A program made the translations under genes and the position numbers. From the NCBI GenBank assembly GCA_003586115.2, contig QVOM02000126.1:61023433-61087432 (forward strand): a stretch of DNA of 64,000 nt. The letters are read 5' to 3'. This document shows positions 32,826 through 44,243 of the stretch, piece after piece. Position 1 is the stretch's first letter. Each line of letters begins with the position of its first letter. The stretch is from Salvator merianae. Taxonomy: Eukaryota; Chordata; Lepidosauria; Squamata; Teiidae. The notes beneath the pieces were generated by a model. That model was given only the letters and a program-made list of their open reading frames with translations, ran no database searches and had not been told where the DNA came from.

Positions 32826-34556
32826 ATAGAAAAGATGAAGTAAGTGACTAGCTAATACACCTACTAGCCATTTAGGACTGTGTCCATACCTTAGCAACAC
32901 AAGAAGCACCAAGACAAGAATATTTCCTCTTGCCCTGGGATGGGGCTTGTACCAGTCAAATGGCCTATGCCTCACCTCAATGTCTTTGGAGTTCAGAGAT
33001 GTCAGCTCAGAATACAGAAGACTCTTCAGCTGAGAATACAGAACTTATTTCATCAGGCCAGAAAAGGCTCGGGAAGTGGGCTTTTGCTGGCATGCCACTG
33101 CATAAAACAGGCATGTATGTTGCTATTGCTACTACCATGTGTCTATATAACAGTAGCAAGAGTGACTGAGGGAGGTGGGTGCTCTCAGAGTAGTAGAATC
33201 TGCTCTGAGGAAGGATGCTGCAGAAGACACTTCAAGGTCCTTCAGTGTTCTTCTCAAGGCACTCTGTGCCCATGGGGGACTCTGGCATTTGATCACTATG
33301 ACTCTGGGGCATCCTCTAAAACCTAAGATTTTTCCAGAGCAGAGGGTGGTATTCATGGAACTGCACCTCATCAATAACAATAAAGAAAGTGCAGAACAGT
33401 CTATCTGAGAATGAAGATAGCAACTCATAACTATGGATAAGTAGATCAATCTATTTCAGGTCTATGACAGTATACCTTTAATTCATTTGTAATTCAGTCT
33501 ATTCCCATCTTCCCCACACTGTTATTATTTTTTAAAAAGTACAGAAGATATTGATATGCATACGTATACAAAAATACACAATTGCATATTAAATCCCAAT
33601 TTTTGCATTTTTAAATATTTGTTATCTGAATATTGTTCATTGGAAAACCAGATTACAAAATCTGGAAAAATTGGAAAACTGAATTACATTGCATTAGGTT
33701 AGTTTGCTTAAAAATTTGAAAGGAAATTTTAAATCGGTCATGCTTATGTTGGGAAATATTTTCTTCCCTGGGAAACCTTGTGTTGAAGGAAGCAATGTAA
33801 ATTAAATATACGTATTGTGGTAACAGGAAGTTTGCTATTTTTGACAATTCTTTTTTTGGGGGGGGCAAAAAATTGTATAAGTACAAGAGCGAATAAAGGT
33901 TAAATCTAAAAAAAAAAAAAAATGGCGGGAGAGGAGATGGTGATTTCTGATATGACCATGAACGTTAATATAAAGCCAACTTACCATGCAGCTATAGGGG
34001 GGACAGGTGAATGATTATTATGACTGGTCAAGCCAGTGAGTTATTGTGTCTTTCCCTCTGGGCACTGGACACAAAGGTCCACTGAGGATCCTTTCAGAAG
34101 TGAAGAGAAAGAACCAAGCCTTAAGGTCACGTGGGATTATGTTATATTGCAAGGTCATCACTTTAAGTGTGAACAAGTTTTATTGCTGCTGAAATGCATT
34201 GACAGTACACATAACACATTTTGAATCATTACCTCTAAATGGCTGAGTACAAGCATGAGGGAACTTCCCATTGCAAAGCCTTCTTCACACCAAACAGGAG
34301 TACTTTTATAAAACTTTCATAAAGTGTTGTATACAAGCACATTGAGAGTAAAAGATTATAAATCCATGTTCCTGTCAAGTTTCTATTCCAGAACAAGCTC
34401 TTACTCTGTTATTTACCTACAAATTATTTTCACGCTTCTAATTATGTGACAGGAATATTATCTAAAATTTCCCCTAAATGGTAAACCTGTGCCTCAGTCT
34501 TCATAAATTACATTATTATCATGCACTCTATGTGGACTGCCTTGTACCTGCTCTGG
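32826..34556. other. unrecognised DNA, no gene seen
   Basis: Frames of up to 128 codons at 32940-33326 on plus and 105 on minus overlap each other and have no recognised similarity. An A-run lies at about 33909-33922. Confidence 0.4.
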
Positions 34557-35049
34557 AAACTGCTACTAGTGTAAAAATGTGGCAGACAGGTTGAGTGGGG
34601 TACCTCATTGTACCCATATCACACCTGTGCTTAAGGACTTGCTCTGCTTGCCAATTAGCTACCAGGCCCAATTCAAGGTCTTTTCTTTGGCATACAAGGC
34701 CCTTAACAACTTGGGATCAGCTTACTTAGCAGATTTCTTATTTCAGTAAGACCTGGGAGAAAATTATTAAGATTTCCAGGGTGTATATGTCCATGAATTA
34801 CTAAATGCCATCCTGTGATTGATCATGGTCAGATCTTCTCTGTGGTGGTATTCACCCTCTGGAATGGTCACCCCTCTGGTATTTGTTAGGTGCTTACACT
34901 TCTGCTTTTCAGGAACTGACTGAAAACTATCTTTTTGCCCACATCTCTCCAGACTGAATGCTTTGTCCATCCTCATTTTAATACTTTTAATGCTTTAACT
35001 GCTTTTATTCTCAATGTTTTGTAAACCACTTTGAGATTACATTTTTAAT
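34557..35049 (+). mobile_element. L2-type LINE C-terminus and 3' UTR
   Basis: Plus-strand translation of 34640-34745 gives YQAQFKVFSLAYKALNNLG and onward, the conserved block downstream of the reverse transcriptase in L2-like LINEs. Further on, LEWSPLW and LTENYLF fit the last helices of the same ORF, with stops and frameshifts. The end has TTTTGTAAACCACTTTGAGA, the typical L2 3' end, followed by a GGGA microsatellite. 5'-truncated. Confidence 0.7.
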
Positions 35050-35167
35050 GGGAGGGAGGGAGGAAAGGAGGAAAGGAGGAAAGGAGGAAGGAAGGAAGGA
35101 AGGAAGGAAGGAAGGAAGGAAGGGAGGGAGGGAGGGAGGGAGGGAGGGAGGGAGGGAGGGAGGGAGG
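35050..35167. repeat. (GGGA)n/(GGAA)n microsatellite
   Basis: GGGA, then AGGAAAGG units, then GGAA, then GGGA units, directly at the 3' end of the L2-type LINE. Confidence 0.95.
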
Positions 35168-35236
35168 ACCTAACTCACCAAATTTCAGGTGGGAAAAGAG
35201 AATCTTGCCAGTTTGATAGTGTCATTTTATCATTAT

Positions 35237-35687
35237 GGGCCTGCTTGCACTTCTCACTAGCGAGTGTCTGGGTGTTTATTAGCATTTTATGTCTGTATGT
35301 TGTGGAGACCTGAGCAATTGGGAGTATATGCAGATACTCCTGATTGCTACTAGCTGTGGAACACAAAATTGTGCTCCAGAGCTGTAACAGTAGCAGTTGG
35401 ACTGCTTCTGGTACACAGAGTTTCCGTCTACTTCTGGGTGCAAATGCTGTACAGTTTGACTGTGGCTATGCAGTTGTGTACTGTGTCCCCAGTCACCACA
35501 GCATTGGCCAGACGGTTCTGTGGCCACTGTCCTAATGAGGTGGCCAGTATTTGCACTGTGAGTGTTGGAATCCTGTTTCTGGGATGTTCCAGCCCTTGCA
35601 CTGTGGATGGTCACCATACTGTGAGGAGTGTTCCGCCATGGGATGTTCACAGTCAAACATTCCATGATGGAAAGTGCAAAAAGGCCT
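35237..35687. mobile_element. GGGCC-TIR MITE, 451 bp
   Basis: GGGCCTGCTTGCACTTCTCA at the left, GGAAAGTGCAAAAAGGCCT at the right; flanks TAT and GAT. The middle contains CTGTGGAACACAAAATTGTG, CTACTTCTGGGTGCAAATGC and GCACTGTGGATGGTCACC. It is the unbroken counterpart of the element at 30840-31934. The 163-codon minus-strand frame is spurious. Confidence 0.8.
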
Positions 35688-35739
35688 GATGTCAGATCAA
35701 GCATCATAAAGGTGCTAGACTGTTGGAGTAGAAGCTCCT

Positions 35740-35900
35740 TGGTTAAAATCCCCCCCCCCTTAACCATCAAAGCACTTTGGATGACCCTAAGCCGGTCACT
35801 ACCCCTCAGTCTAACCTATTTTACAGGATTGTTGCAAGAATAAATGAAGAGACTAGAGTAGAGTGAGCTGCCTTCAGCTCTTTGGACAAAAGTTGATATA
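35740..35900 (+). repeat. MIR/CORE-SINE-like repeat fragment
   Basis: GGATGACCCTAAGCCGGTCA, then CTCAGTCTAACCTATTTTAC, then AGGATTGTTGCAAGAATAAA and CAAAAGTTGATATATG. The pattern (ACCTTGGGCCAGTCA, ACAGGGTTGTTGTGAGGATA, ATATAAAT) is common in reptile and mammal DNA. A second copy is at 55200-55345. The family name is uncertain. Confidence 0.5.
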
Positions 35901-36762
35901 TGCATGCAGGAAGTAGAAATGAAATTTCTAGATAGATGTTCCATATATGGATTTCCAAATGTTTTCTTCTTTAAATTCATGTACATCTGAGGCACATATT
36001 TCTACCACATGCCATCTGGAAAGCTGCTTGTTCTGTGGTCTTTTAACATAAGACATTGTTAAAAAACTTCTTGGAGTAAAACTTGCCAGAATCAGCTTTT
36101 TAGGATACATGGCATGCCTTCCGTGTCAGGGAAAAATATCTGAAGTGGAAACCTTCCCCTCTAGAAAATGAACATAACTTTTGACACCACACAGTTTTGG
36201 GTTTTGGCTGTTTCAATGCTTATTTGGGGCCTTCCATACAGATCGATACCTGAACAATCTTTTTTTTTTAAGTAGATGCTAATTTCTTTTCACATCTGTA
36301 TAATATTGGCTCTTTCAAAGCAAGTTGGCCCTTTCTTGGCACTTTAAGATTTTCTTCACAGAATCAAAAGTATGCCCCCCTAAATTGAAGGTTTTGGGTT
36401 AATAAAGGGTTAATAGGTTTTTGCCTTGGTTAACTGCATTGTTGTTTGCATTTTTATGCTGCTCTATACCCAAAGGTCTCAGGATGGGTTACAACATTAA
36501 CAATAACAGTGTCTCAAAACAATTGCAAGCTATTTTTGTGAACCACTGAATGTTAACAAGTTAGTTTTTCACATTTGTAACTCTGGAGTGAAGATTTACC
36601 CTACCAATGTAAAACTGTATGTTTTTCTACTTATGTAAATGAAGGTTAATCTATACTACTTTCCTAAATTGGCAGTGGGAGTGGCTGAAGAAGACAATGC
36701 ACGGTTAACTGTTTATATGATATGGAAACAATGTTTGTGGTCTTCCTTATATTGCATAATGG
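35901..36762. other. unrecognised DNA, short L2-like fragment
   Basis: At about 36450-36510, ATGCTGCTCTATACCCAAAG, then CAGGATGGGTTACAACATTA resembles an antisense LINE 3' end. Nothing else recognised. Confidence 0.4.
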
Positions 36763-36770
36763 GTCAGTGC

Positions 36771-37366
36771 TAGGGATGTGCACGAAGGCAATTTCCCCAC
36801 TTTGCTTCACAGCGCTGCAAAGCAACAGAACTTCGTTTTCGCACGAAAACGAGAGGCGCGAAAAGGGCGCCTTTCGTTTTTCACTGCGAAAATCTTCGCA
36901 GCGACCGGACCGATCGGAAAAAGAGAAAAATCAACATGAAGGGAAGACCTTTGCAGCAAAGGTCTTCCCTTCCCATTGATTTGTCTCCCTTTCTGATCAC
37001 TGCGCTGTCTCATTCACCCTAGTCTGTCAGCGCGCGTGCTGACAGACTAGGGTGAATGAGACAGCGATTGGAAAAGGAGAAAAATCAATGCGAAGGAAAG
37101 ACCTTCGACCTCCCTTCGCGTTGATTTTTCTACGTTTCCGATCGCTGCGCTGTCTCATTCACCCTAGCCTGTCAGCACGCGCGCTGACAGACTAGGGGGA
37201 ATGAGAAACCGACAAATGGCAAAGGTCCCGAAATGCAGCGAAAATTGAGGGGACTTTCGCCATTCGCGTTCGTAATTTATTTTGCCCTTCGCATTGGATG
37301 CGAAAATAGCGAAGACTCAAATTTTGAACGAAATTCGAGTGGCACGAAGCTTCGTGCACATTCCTA
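36771..37366. mobile_element. hAT-like element, 596 bp, CpG-rich duplicated palindromes, TSD GTCAGTGC
   Basis: Ends TAGGGATGTGCACGAAGG and CGTGCACATTCCTA; exact GTCAGTGC at 36763-36770 and 37367-37374. Inside are four palindromes in series: centred near 36957 (GACCTTTGC / GCAAAGGTC), 37034 (CTAGTCTGTCAGCGCG / GCTGACAGACTAG), 37108 (AAGACCTTCG region) and 37183 (CTGTCAGCACGCG / CGCTGACAG). The third and fourth repeat the first two at a period of 145-154 bp. CpG density is far above the surroundings. No transposase is seen. Confidence 0.9.
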
Positions 37367-37419
37367 GTCAGTGCCAATGCAATTGAAAGTGCAAAATGAT
37401 GAACAATTTAGGCTTTGAT

Positions 37420-37500
37420 GCCAAGCATGCTTATTAGGAAGTAAGCTCTGCTGGATTCAATAACATTTAATTATGAATAAACACACACAGGATTACATTG
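37420..37500. repeat. old dispersed GGAAGTAAGYYC / GAATAAACA repeat
   Basis: ATTAGGAAGTAAGCTCTGCT, then GGATTCAATAACATTTAATT and GAATAAACACACACAGGATT. A diverged copy of the motif GGGAGTAAGCCCCATTGA plus TCTGAGTAAACATGC known from many reptile genomes; related pieces at 11124, 45268 and 57666. Confidence 0.45.
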
Positions 37501-38269
37501 TAAATCGGTAATCTTTCCCTTTACTTCAGAGGAAGAATGTTGCAAACTCTATTCAAGAGCTGCTGGCTTGCCTTTTCTTTAAAAGGCCTTCCCAGCTGAT
37601 TTGCATACACTTCTGAATTCTGTGTTTCATTGATAGCACAATACAAGGGCATAGGACTCACAATTTTTGCATGAAATGCACATTTCCTTACATACACCAT
37701 GCTTAGGCTGCAAATCTCTTTCTGGTCCCCCCCCCCCCCATAAGCAGTATGCACAACTTTCAATTTAGGGTTTCTTTTAAAAAATGGGTGAAGAAATGAA
37801 GCAGTCTTAGGAGTAAATATCAGCAAAACCAAATTAGAAAAGAATTCCTCTTATTTATCCATCCATACCTGGAAACAAGTCCTTCTCAACTCAAAAACTA
37901 TTTATAGTAATTTTATTTTAGAGTATATCATACATTATTAGCAGAAAAAGATGAAGTGGAGTTATCCATGTACAGCGTTCCATGAGCTTGAAAATATTAT
38001 TAGTGCAATTATTTTTAAAATGTTTAGTGCAATTATTTTTAGTGGGTCTTTCACCTTTCTTTAGTTTCCTTTTAAGACTAAAATAAAATAAAGCCTATAA
38101 AGCCCTGCTGTAATAACAACTGGAGGTGAGAGATGTGCAGAACTGGTACTGCTCAGTTCAGTTCATAATGAACCCAAACTAGGGTCTAGTGCAACTGTTT
38201 GCCCCCAAAATAGAACTGACCAGCTGTTTTGCATTCAGATTTGATAACCTCCTTACTATGCCTAAACTT
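37501..38269. other. unrecognised DNA, no gene seen
   Basis: A C-run lies at about 37729-37739. A frame of 103 codons on the minus strand reads across it and has no similarity. Confidence 0.4.
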
Positions 38270-38450
38270 TAAGAACATAAAAACATAAGAGGTGCCCAGC
38301 TGCATCAGACCGTGACCCATCTAGTCCGGCATCCTGTCTCACGCAGTGGCCCACCAATTGCTTCTGTACATCCTCAAGCAGAAGACAAAGGCAAACCCTT
38401 CACCTGCTCTTGACTCCTGCAAATGGCCTTGAGAGGCCTCCTGCTTTTCT
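38270..38450 (-). mobile_element. CR1/L2-clade LINE 3' end
   Basis: AAGAACATAAAAACATAAGA, then CATCTAGTCCGGCATCCTGT, TCACGCAGTGGCCCACCAAT and CACCTGCTCTTGACTCCTGC. Same family as 39962-40465 and 25082-25326. It stops after the conserved CTTGACTCC block. Confidence 0.8.
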
Positions 38451-39961
38451 CTCCTACTTATCCCCTTACGCCCAGCTCACACATCCTGGACCTGCCTGCA
38501 GGACCATGCCTCATGGGCCAAGATGGTCCTCTAGCACTCTGTTTGGCATGCAGGCAGGCACCTTGTATGCATGTCTGGACCTTACAGCAATGGAAGACTA
38601 CAGGCCAAGTGCATGGGCTTCTTCTCCTGGAAAGCCTCAAAGACTAGTGGCCTGGTCAGGCCTGGCAGGTAGATCCAGTGCATGTGAGGAGAGAAAAGAA
38701 CAGGCTAAACTGGACAAATGTAGGGAAGTTTGACTCAAAACAGACTGGATCTCATACCATAAGTGTCATTTGATCCAATAGCAAGTCTCATGAACCCATG
38801 ATGTTTGCAAAAAAATGGGTTTATCTAGAATTCTGTTTGGCACATTTCTGGTAGAGATGAACAGTAATAATGTTCGTAATAAAATCTGTATTCCTCTTTG
38901 TGATTGATTGACTGATTCATTAATTTGTTGTTATTATTTATTTCAAAGATTTACTGCTTTTCTTAAAAAATCTCAAAGTGGTTTATTAGGAGTAGTACAT
39001 CCACTGTTATTATTAACATTCTTATTGACATCTATACATACCTGATTTCTTTTCTTCTTTCATTTCTCATTTTTTGGATACAATTACTATAGTTTATCTA
39101 TTTTATCTGTTTCTCCTTAATGATCCCTAGTGAAGCTGATAAGAACACGGAGCTTAAGAATGCCAGAAAAATCATCAGTATATTTTCTTTTTAAAAAACC
39201 CTTTTCAAGTTAGATAATCCCTGTGTGAACCTGTTTCCCCCACGCTGCTCTGAAATTGCTACCTGCTGAATTTCAAATGACAAAGAGGGCAGCACCTTAG
39301 CTAAGCTTCCAATCAATCAGCTGTTTAATATGCATGAACTTGACTGGCGTGTGACCAACCATGTTATTTAAGGTAAGGAATCCAAGGAAAACCTCAGGTT
39401 GCCTGTTCTGTAGGACTCCAACATGACACCTCTCAAAAAAGTGCCTTCCTTCCCCCCCTTGAACTCCCTCAAAGGCTATGATGCACATCCTAGCAGGAGA
39501 AGAAATACTATTGGTTGTTATCTCTTTTACCAATGAACATCGTCTTGCTTTCCACATTTGGAAGATTATATATTTGGGCTCACTCAAATGCATTTAAGGA
39601 AATACAGGATTTAAATCTGCCCGATGCTTATTTTGCTGTTCAGTGCAGCTACACACACACACACACCCCTCAGTAATCTATATACCCTGATTGGTATGTC
39701 TTCCCTTTTCCTTGAATACTGCAAATGTCACACAGTGTCAACACTACAGTTATGCAATATGCACCAGACAAAATAACACTAGCAAATTATCATTTTCATA
39801 GCCATTAGTTTCCTGTTTCTCGTCACTGCTGTCTCAGTCTACTTTTGCATTCACCTACTCTGTCAGTCTGTTCCTGTGACATAGCTCCATGTCAGGAATT
39901 CTGCCATATGGGAAAATGTTGTTAATGCACCCCAAAGCAGGCAGACTGGGCAAACTACAGA
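38451..39961. other. unrecognised DNA, small L2-like fragment
   Basis: The first 280 bp are GC-richer and hold overlapping frames of 107, 74 and 60 codons without similarity. A fragment at about 38935-38990 (ATTTATTTCAAAGATTTACT, then CTCAAAGTGGTTTATTAGG) looks like an antisense L2 3' end. A short (AC)n lies at 39651-39667. Confidence 0.4.
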
Positions 39962-40465
39962 TAAGAACATAAGAACATAAGAAGAGCCTTGCTGGATCAG
40001 GCCATGGCCCATCTAGTCCAGCATTCTGTTTCACACAGTGGCCCACCAATTGCTTCTGGGCATTCTCAAGCAGAAGATAAAGGCAAAACCTTCACCTGCT
40101 CTTGACTCCCCACAAAAGGTTTTACAGACATCCTGCCTGTCTTTCCAACCTGGAGGCAGTACCTAGGCATCCATTCTAGTACCCATTGATACACCTGACC
40201 TCCATGAATCTGTCCAATCCCTTCTGAAAGCTGTCCAGGCTGATGGCTGTCACCACCTCACCCGGTAATAAATTCCATAGACCGATGACCCTCTGGGTGA
40301 AAAAATACTTCCCCTTGTCAGTCCTACCCATCAGCTTCAGAGAGTGCCCCCTGGTCCTAGTGTTGTGTGTGAGAGAAAAAAACTCATGCTGTAGCACAAA
40401 ACCACAAACAATGCAATAAGGTCCCTCAGCACCTGTCCCCCCCTTTTTTTTTTTCAGCAGCATGT
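39962..40465 (-). mobile_element. CR1/L2-clade LINE: ORF2 C-terminus and 3' UTR
   Basis: On the minus strand, 40463-40176 encodes FFSLTHNTRTRGHSLKL, then KYFFTQRVIGLWNLLPGEVV and FQKGLDRFMEV, the conserved end of this LINE's second ORF. The 3' UTR runs to the tail CTTATGTTCTTATGTTCTT (plus strand 39962-39980). The frame is open over this stretch, so this is one of the least decayed pieces of the family here. 5'-truncated, next to a T/C homopolymer. Confidence 0.9.
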
Positions 40466-40754
40466 AACATTACTTGCTACCAAGAAAATCTTCACTTATT
40501 GAGGGATGTTTTCATGCCCTTTGTGTGATCTTTGTACAAAAATAGCATTTATCTAAAAGAAATAGTACTGACAAGGGCAGTGCTGTGATGTCCATTGAAA
40601 TTAGTGGACTGAAGGCAATACAGCTCAGAAGGAGCTGACACCAGGTTTCAAAGCAGCTAGACCTAACAATGATGGAGACAGAAAAGGATTACAGTTCCAC
40701 GCAAACTCACATGAAAATTACATGTCCACTAAACATAGTGGATTAAACTGGCAT

Positions 40755-40959
40755 ATTGTTGTTGCTGGGTACCACAGAGTTGTAGCTGACTCCTGGCTGA
40801 CCACATGGGCACCTGCATGGACACCTCTCTTCAGTTTTTTGGCAGATATACAGAAGAGGTTTGCTACTGCCTTCTTCTGAGGTGAGAATGGGGAACTGAA
40901 CTGGCAACCCTCCATTCTCCAGGCTGCTTACATTGTCCCTGAGCTACAGCCCCTCCCAT
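40755..40959 (-). mobile_element. tRNA-derived SINE, Sauria-SINE type
   Basis: Reading the minus strand from 40959: GGGAGGGGCTGTAGCTCAGG (A box), then CAGTTCAGTTCCCC (B box region, about 40890-40903), GCAGTAGCAAACCTCTTCTG, and near the 3' end CAACTCTGTGGTACCCAGCA. It has the same plan as 3682-3890, in reverse. Confidence 0.85.
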
Positions 40960-41740
40960 ATGGGCATATTAGTCAATTCTAAATTGAAAGTTGTGAAGGA
41001 GAAAGGGAAAATGGACTCCAGCACTGAGTTACAGGATGTGGTGTGGAGCAGCCCACACTGGCCCCAAAGGGCCAGTTGTTCCTAGTGCAGTCACAGGTTT
41101 GGTACTATATCTAATCTATGGAATTTAATTATTTCTTATGTCCACCTGACAGATGTATATTTAAATTCTAGAACGTATTTTGTTGACTGTATACTTCCCC
41201 CCCGCCCCATTTTTCAAAAGTTTGGACTAAAATACAAAATATTAAGAAAGTCAGTGATGACCATTCACTTTCTAGCAATCATGCACTTTGTCCAGCTGGT
41301 GGTGGAATACAGGTTGGGTGCCAGGCAAGCCATTGCAAAAGTGAAACTGTGACAGTGCGGGGAATGTTGTTACAGGCACCTGGACCTCTTTGGAGTACTA
41401 GGAGTGACTGTATTAGTTGGCCATTTTTGGTCCTCTGAAGGATAGTTGGGTGCTGAGTTGCTTTCTTTTCTTCTCATTCATCAACATGGGGAAAGAAGTG
41501 ATGGTTCCTGCCTGCAGCAATACAAGAATTATTCAGAGAGAATTACAATAAGAGCCCTTCAGTTGGGGTAGCTTGGGGACTGAAGATATTTGTTCACCCT
41601 GCTGTTTGTCCAGGATGGTGCATTGCATTATACACTGATGTGAATTCACACATCTCCACGCTGATGTAGAAAATTTGCCGCTGTATCATTACTGTGGGTG
41701 TTTACTTAGCTTTTGAATAACAGCCCCTAATGAGGGGAAG
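40960..41740. other. unrecognised DNA, no gene seen
   Basis: A GC-rich block around 41025-41090 and otherwise AT-rich; no repeat or protein recognised. Confidence 0.4.
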
Positions 41741-41748
41741 TCCTCCAT

Positions 41749-42094
41749 GATGATGTGCAAAATTTGTTTTGCATACGAACATTCAATTGAATATTTTGCG
41801 TTTATGGATATTCAAATCAAATTGAAAATGTGCTTTATTACATTTTCAAAGTTTGATTGAAATGAACCAGCCTCTTCTGTCATGAAAGCAGAATATTTGT
41901 CCAAATATTTATGTTTTTGCTGTGTTTTAACCCATGAAGAGGGCATTTTCAATGAGGAAAACATTGCAAAACCCACAAAACCCACAAAAAGAAATGAAAA
42001 AGCCCCCCCTTTAACACTATGATTTGTTGATGAAGCAAAAATACAGCTTTTTGCTTCAACAGCGAATTGAAATTGCAAACTGTTCATGCACATG
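41749..42094 (+). mobile_element. hAT-like MITE copy 7
   Basis: GATGTGCAAAATTTGTTTTG at the left and TTCATGCACATGCC at the right. The flanks TCCTCCAT (41741-41748) and CCCTCCAT (42095-42102) agree at seven of eight. The interior order (AAAATGTGCTTTATTACATT, GAGGGCATTTTCAATGAGGA, GATTTGTTGATGAAGCAAAA) equals copies at 7579 and 11884. Confidence 0.8.
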
Positions 42095-42285
42095 CCCTCC
42101 ATCTTCTGAAACAGATAGCTTGATTATCACTGTCTTTAAGTGTGTTCTTACTTGTAGTATTAACATTTAGGTACCATGTAGACGTGCACTTCTGGCTGAA
42201 CTAGTATCAGGCAGGGGATGGAGTAGACTAATGACCATGTGCAAACTGCAACTGCCTCCCACTCCAGTGCCCATTCAGGGTAACT

Positions 42286-42325
42286 TGTCAAAATGGTAAA
42301 AACCATGTCAAAATGGTAAAACCCC
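42286..42325 (+). repeat. 20-bp tandem duplication
   Basis: TGTCAAAATGGTAAAAACCA is followed at once by TGTCAAAATGGTAAAACCCC. Confidence 0.9.
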
Positions 42326-42768
42326 AGTCTGATAGTGCCCCAGTGTCTGAATCAACACAGGGAGATGACATTTGACCATCACTTTGACACTATGCTGACC
42401 AAAGACCTGGAATTTCAAGGAGCACAAATGGTATGCAGTCCAACTTCTGGATTCTTGTGGGTTCCACCTGCAGAAGAATTCTGGATTGCCCAGAGGGGCA
42501 AGATGGAGCCTCAGACAGTTGTTGGAGGCCCTCTATCCCCCATGCTGGCTCCCAAAGATGTTGGCTTCATCCATAAGGGGCTTTGTGTGGATGGAAACTT
42601 AGTTGCAAAAATGTGGAAACATAAATGGAATTGCTTTGATAGTGAAAAGTCCACCATAAAGAGAGGACTGGCAATTTGATGAAGATAATGCCATGTGAAC
42701 TGTGTTCAGAAGAATAGGTAGCACTGGCATTGTATTGGCAATTGTATGAGAAAATGTAATGCAGAGGA

Positions 42769-42822
42769 CATCATGCAGATGATGCTAGAAATCTACATCA
42801 TGTAGATGATGCTAGAAATCTG
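42769..42822 (+). repeat. 27-bp tandem duplication
   Basis: Two adjacent units beginning CATCATGCAGATGATGCTAG and CATCATGTAGATGATGCTAG and both ending AAATCT(A/G); two differences in 27 positions. Confidence 0.9.
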
Positions 42823-43010
42823 CTACTATTTTAACAAAATTTCTTCTTGTAATCTGACTCAATTAGGTTGTTTTTAGGTAACAGAAAACAAATATTTATA
42901 GGGATCTGGTGCGATGCAGATATATTTCTATGTCAAAACTGACCTTTTACCAATGCTGAAAAAACATACACAAGGTATAGAATAGGATGAGGCAAGGGAA
43001 AGCATACCTA

Positions 43011-43439
43011 GGACCTTTTCTCACTTTCCACCTTGGAATGGTCAAATCTGACCATTGCAAGGTAAAACACTCCCTGCAGTGCAGTGGCCATCCGCACTCA
43101 GAGGGCTGGAACAGCCCAGAAACAGGCTTCCAGCACTCGCAGTGAGAATGCTAGCTGCCCTACCATGACAGCGTCCACAGAAATGTCCAGCTGCTGCCAT
43201 GGCGACTGAGAACACAGTGCACAACTGCAAAGCCACAACCACAGCATGACTTACAGTGTTTACACCAGAAAGTAGATGGCAATACTGTATACCAAGAGCA
43301 GTTCAATTTTGTTGTCCACAGCTGGTAGTGGTCAGGAGTGTCTGCAGACAGTCCTCATTCCTTGGGCCTCTGTGAAATGCAGATGCACTGTGCTAGTGAG
43401 CATTTGGATGCTCACTAGCACCAAAGTGCGAACAGGCCT
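43011..43439. mobile_element. GGGCC-TIR MITE, 429 bp, TTGGAATG sub-family
   Basis: GGACCTTTTCTCACTTTCCA at the left, CCAAAGTGCGAACAGGCCT at the right; flanks CTA and TTA. The internal palindrome CCTTGGAATGGTC / GACCATTGCAAGG follows the left end. The centre CAGTGGCCATCCGCACTC and CATGGCGACTGAG matches the reverse of the 23860 and 31701 sequences. Confidence 0.8.
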
Positions 43440-43998
43440 TTACATTTGATCGAATAGTCCTGGAACTTTTGTGTTTTGCTTGGACTGTTAGACTGTTTTG
43501 TTTCAAGTTTATAGACTGTGTAATTCAGCTATTTGTCTGAGACAGCAGGGTTGATAATATGATCTTGTATTTTTAGGTGCAGTATGATATAAGTTCAGTT
43601 GCACCTGATATATTACAGTTTTGCTTTTGTACAGTTGGCAAAATGGAACATCCCTTGTATAAAAAAATTGTATAACAGCATGGTTTCCCTTTTACCGTTT
43701 TACTGTGTTTTCTCTTATTTAATGTCAGTCTGGAAAATTTCAGTAATGCGATTTGGCTTCTGAGGTGCTATTGACTTACACTGAGTCTCATCTCTGCAGC
43801 TCTATTACTTACGCAATAGATTGTGTAGCACTTCTGTTGGTGACCTGGGCTCATATGGTTCCTCTAATACCCAGTTTTATATAGATGGCAATTACCTGCA
43901 CAACACACTTTTGCACTTCGTCATAATCTGTGGGAAACAAGCCTTAGGGATTCTTCTAAACAGAAATTCCAAAATTACAGAGTGGGGTACACATCTTA
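43440..43998. other. unrecognised DNA, no gene seen
   Basis: AT-rich; ends at the TTA (43996-43998) of the next element. Confidence 0.4.
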
Positions 43999-44243
43999 GG
44001 GCCTTTTTGCACTTACCTTCCTTGGTTTGGATCAACTGGTCTGAATCTAGCAATCATTCCTAAACTGGGACTTATTGCACTTGGACTGGAACAAGCTGCA
44101 CCACACTGTCTACTTGTTTGTTCACAGTGTTCACACCTGGAAGAGGGTGCAAACACTACCGATGCCCTGGGATGCTGTGGGAGAGTGCAAACCCACTTTG
44201 CTAATGTTCATCTCCATGCTCACTACAAAGTACAAACAGGCCC
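43999..44243. mobile_element. GGGCC-TIR MITE, 245 bp
   Basis: GGGCCTTTTTGCACTTACC after TTA, and AAGTACAAACAGGCCC at the right, followed by CAC. The ends pair as TIRs but the target duplication is not conserved. The left interior has TTGGATCAACTGGTCTG, the right GCTCACTACAAAG, suggesting an internally deleted form. Confidence 0.65.

Larger units (their letters stand above)
42103..43007. other. unrecognised DNA with two short tandem duplications
   Basis: A 114-codon frame at 42335-42679 has no recognised similarity. Two direct duplications lie here (42286-42325 and 42769-42822). Confidence 0.4.

Noticed and set aside
36940..37200. CRISPR-like array of regularly spaced palindromes
   Set aside because: Only two units of about 150 bp, no constant short repeat with variable spacers, and a vertebrate context.
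36771..37366. CpG island or promoter
   Set aside because: The CpG-rich block is bounded exactly by hAT-type TIRs and 8-bp duplications, so it came with the element. No adjacent gene is seen.
42335..42679. 114-codon frame as a possible exon
   Set aside because: No recognisable domain, no convincing splice signals, and codon content like the surrounding DNA.
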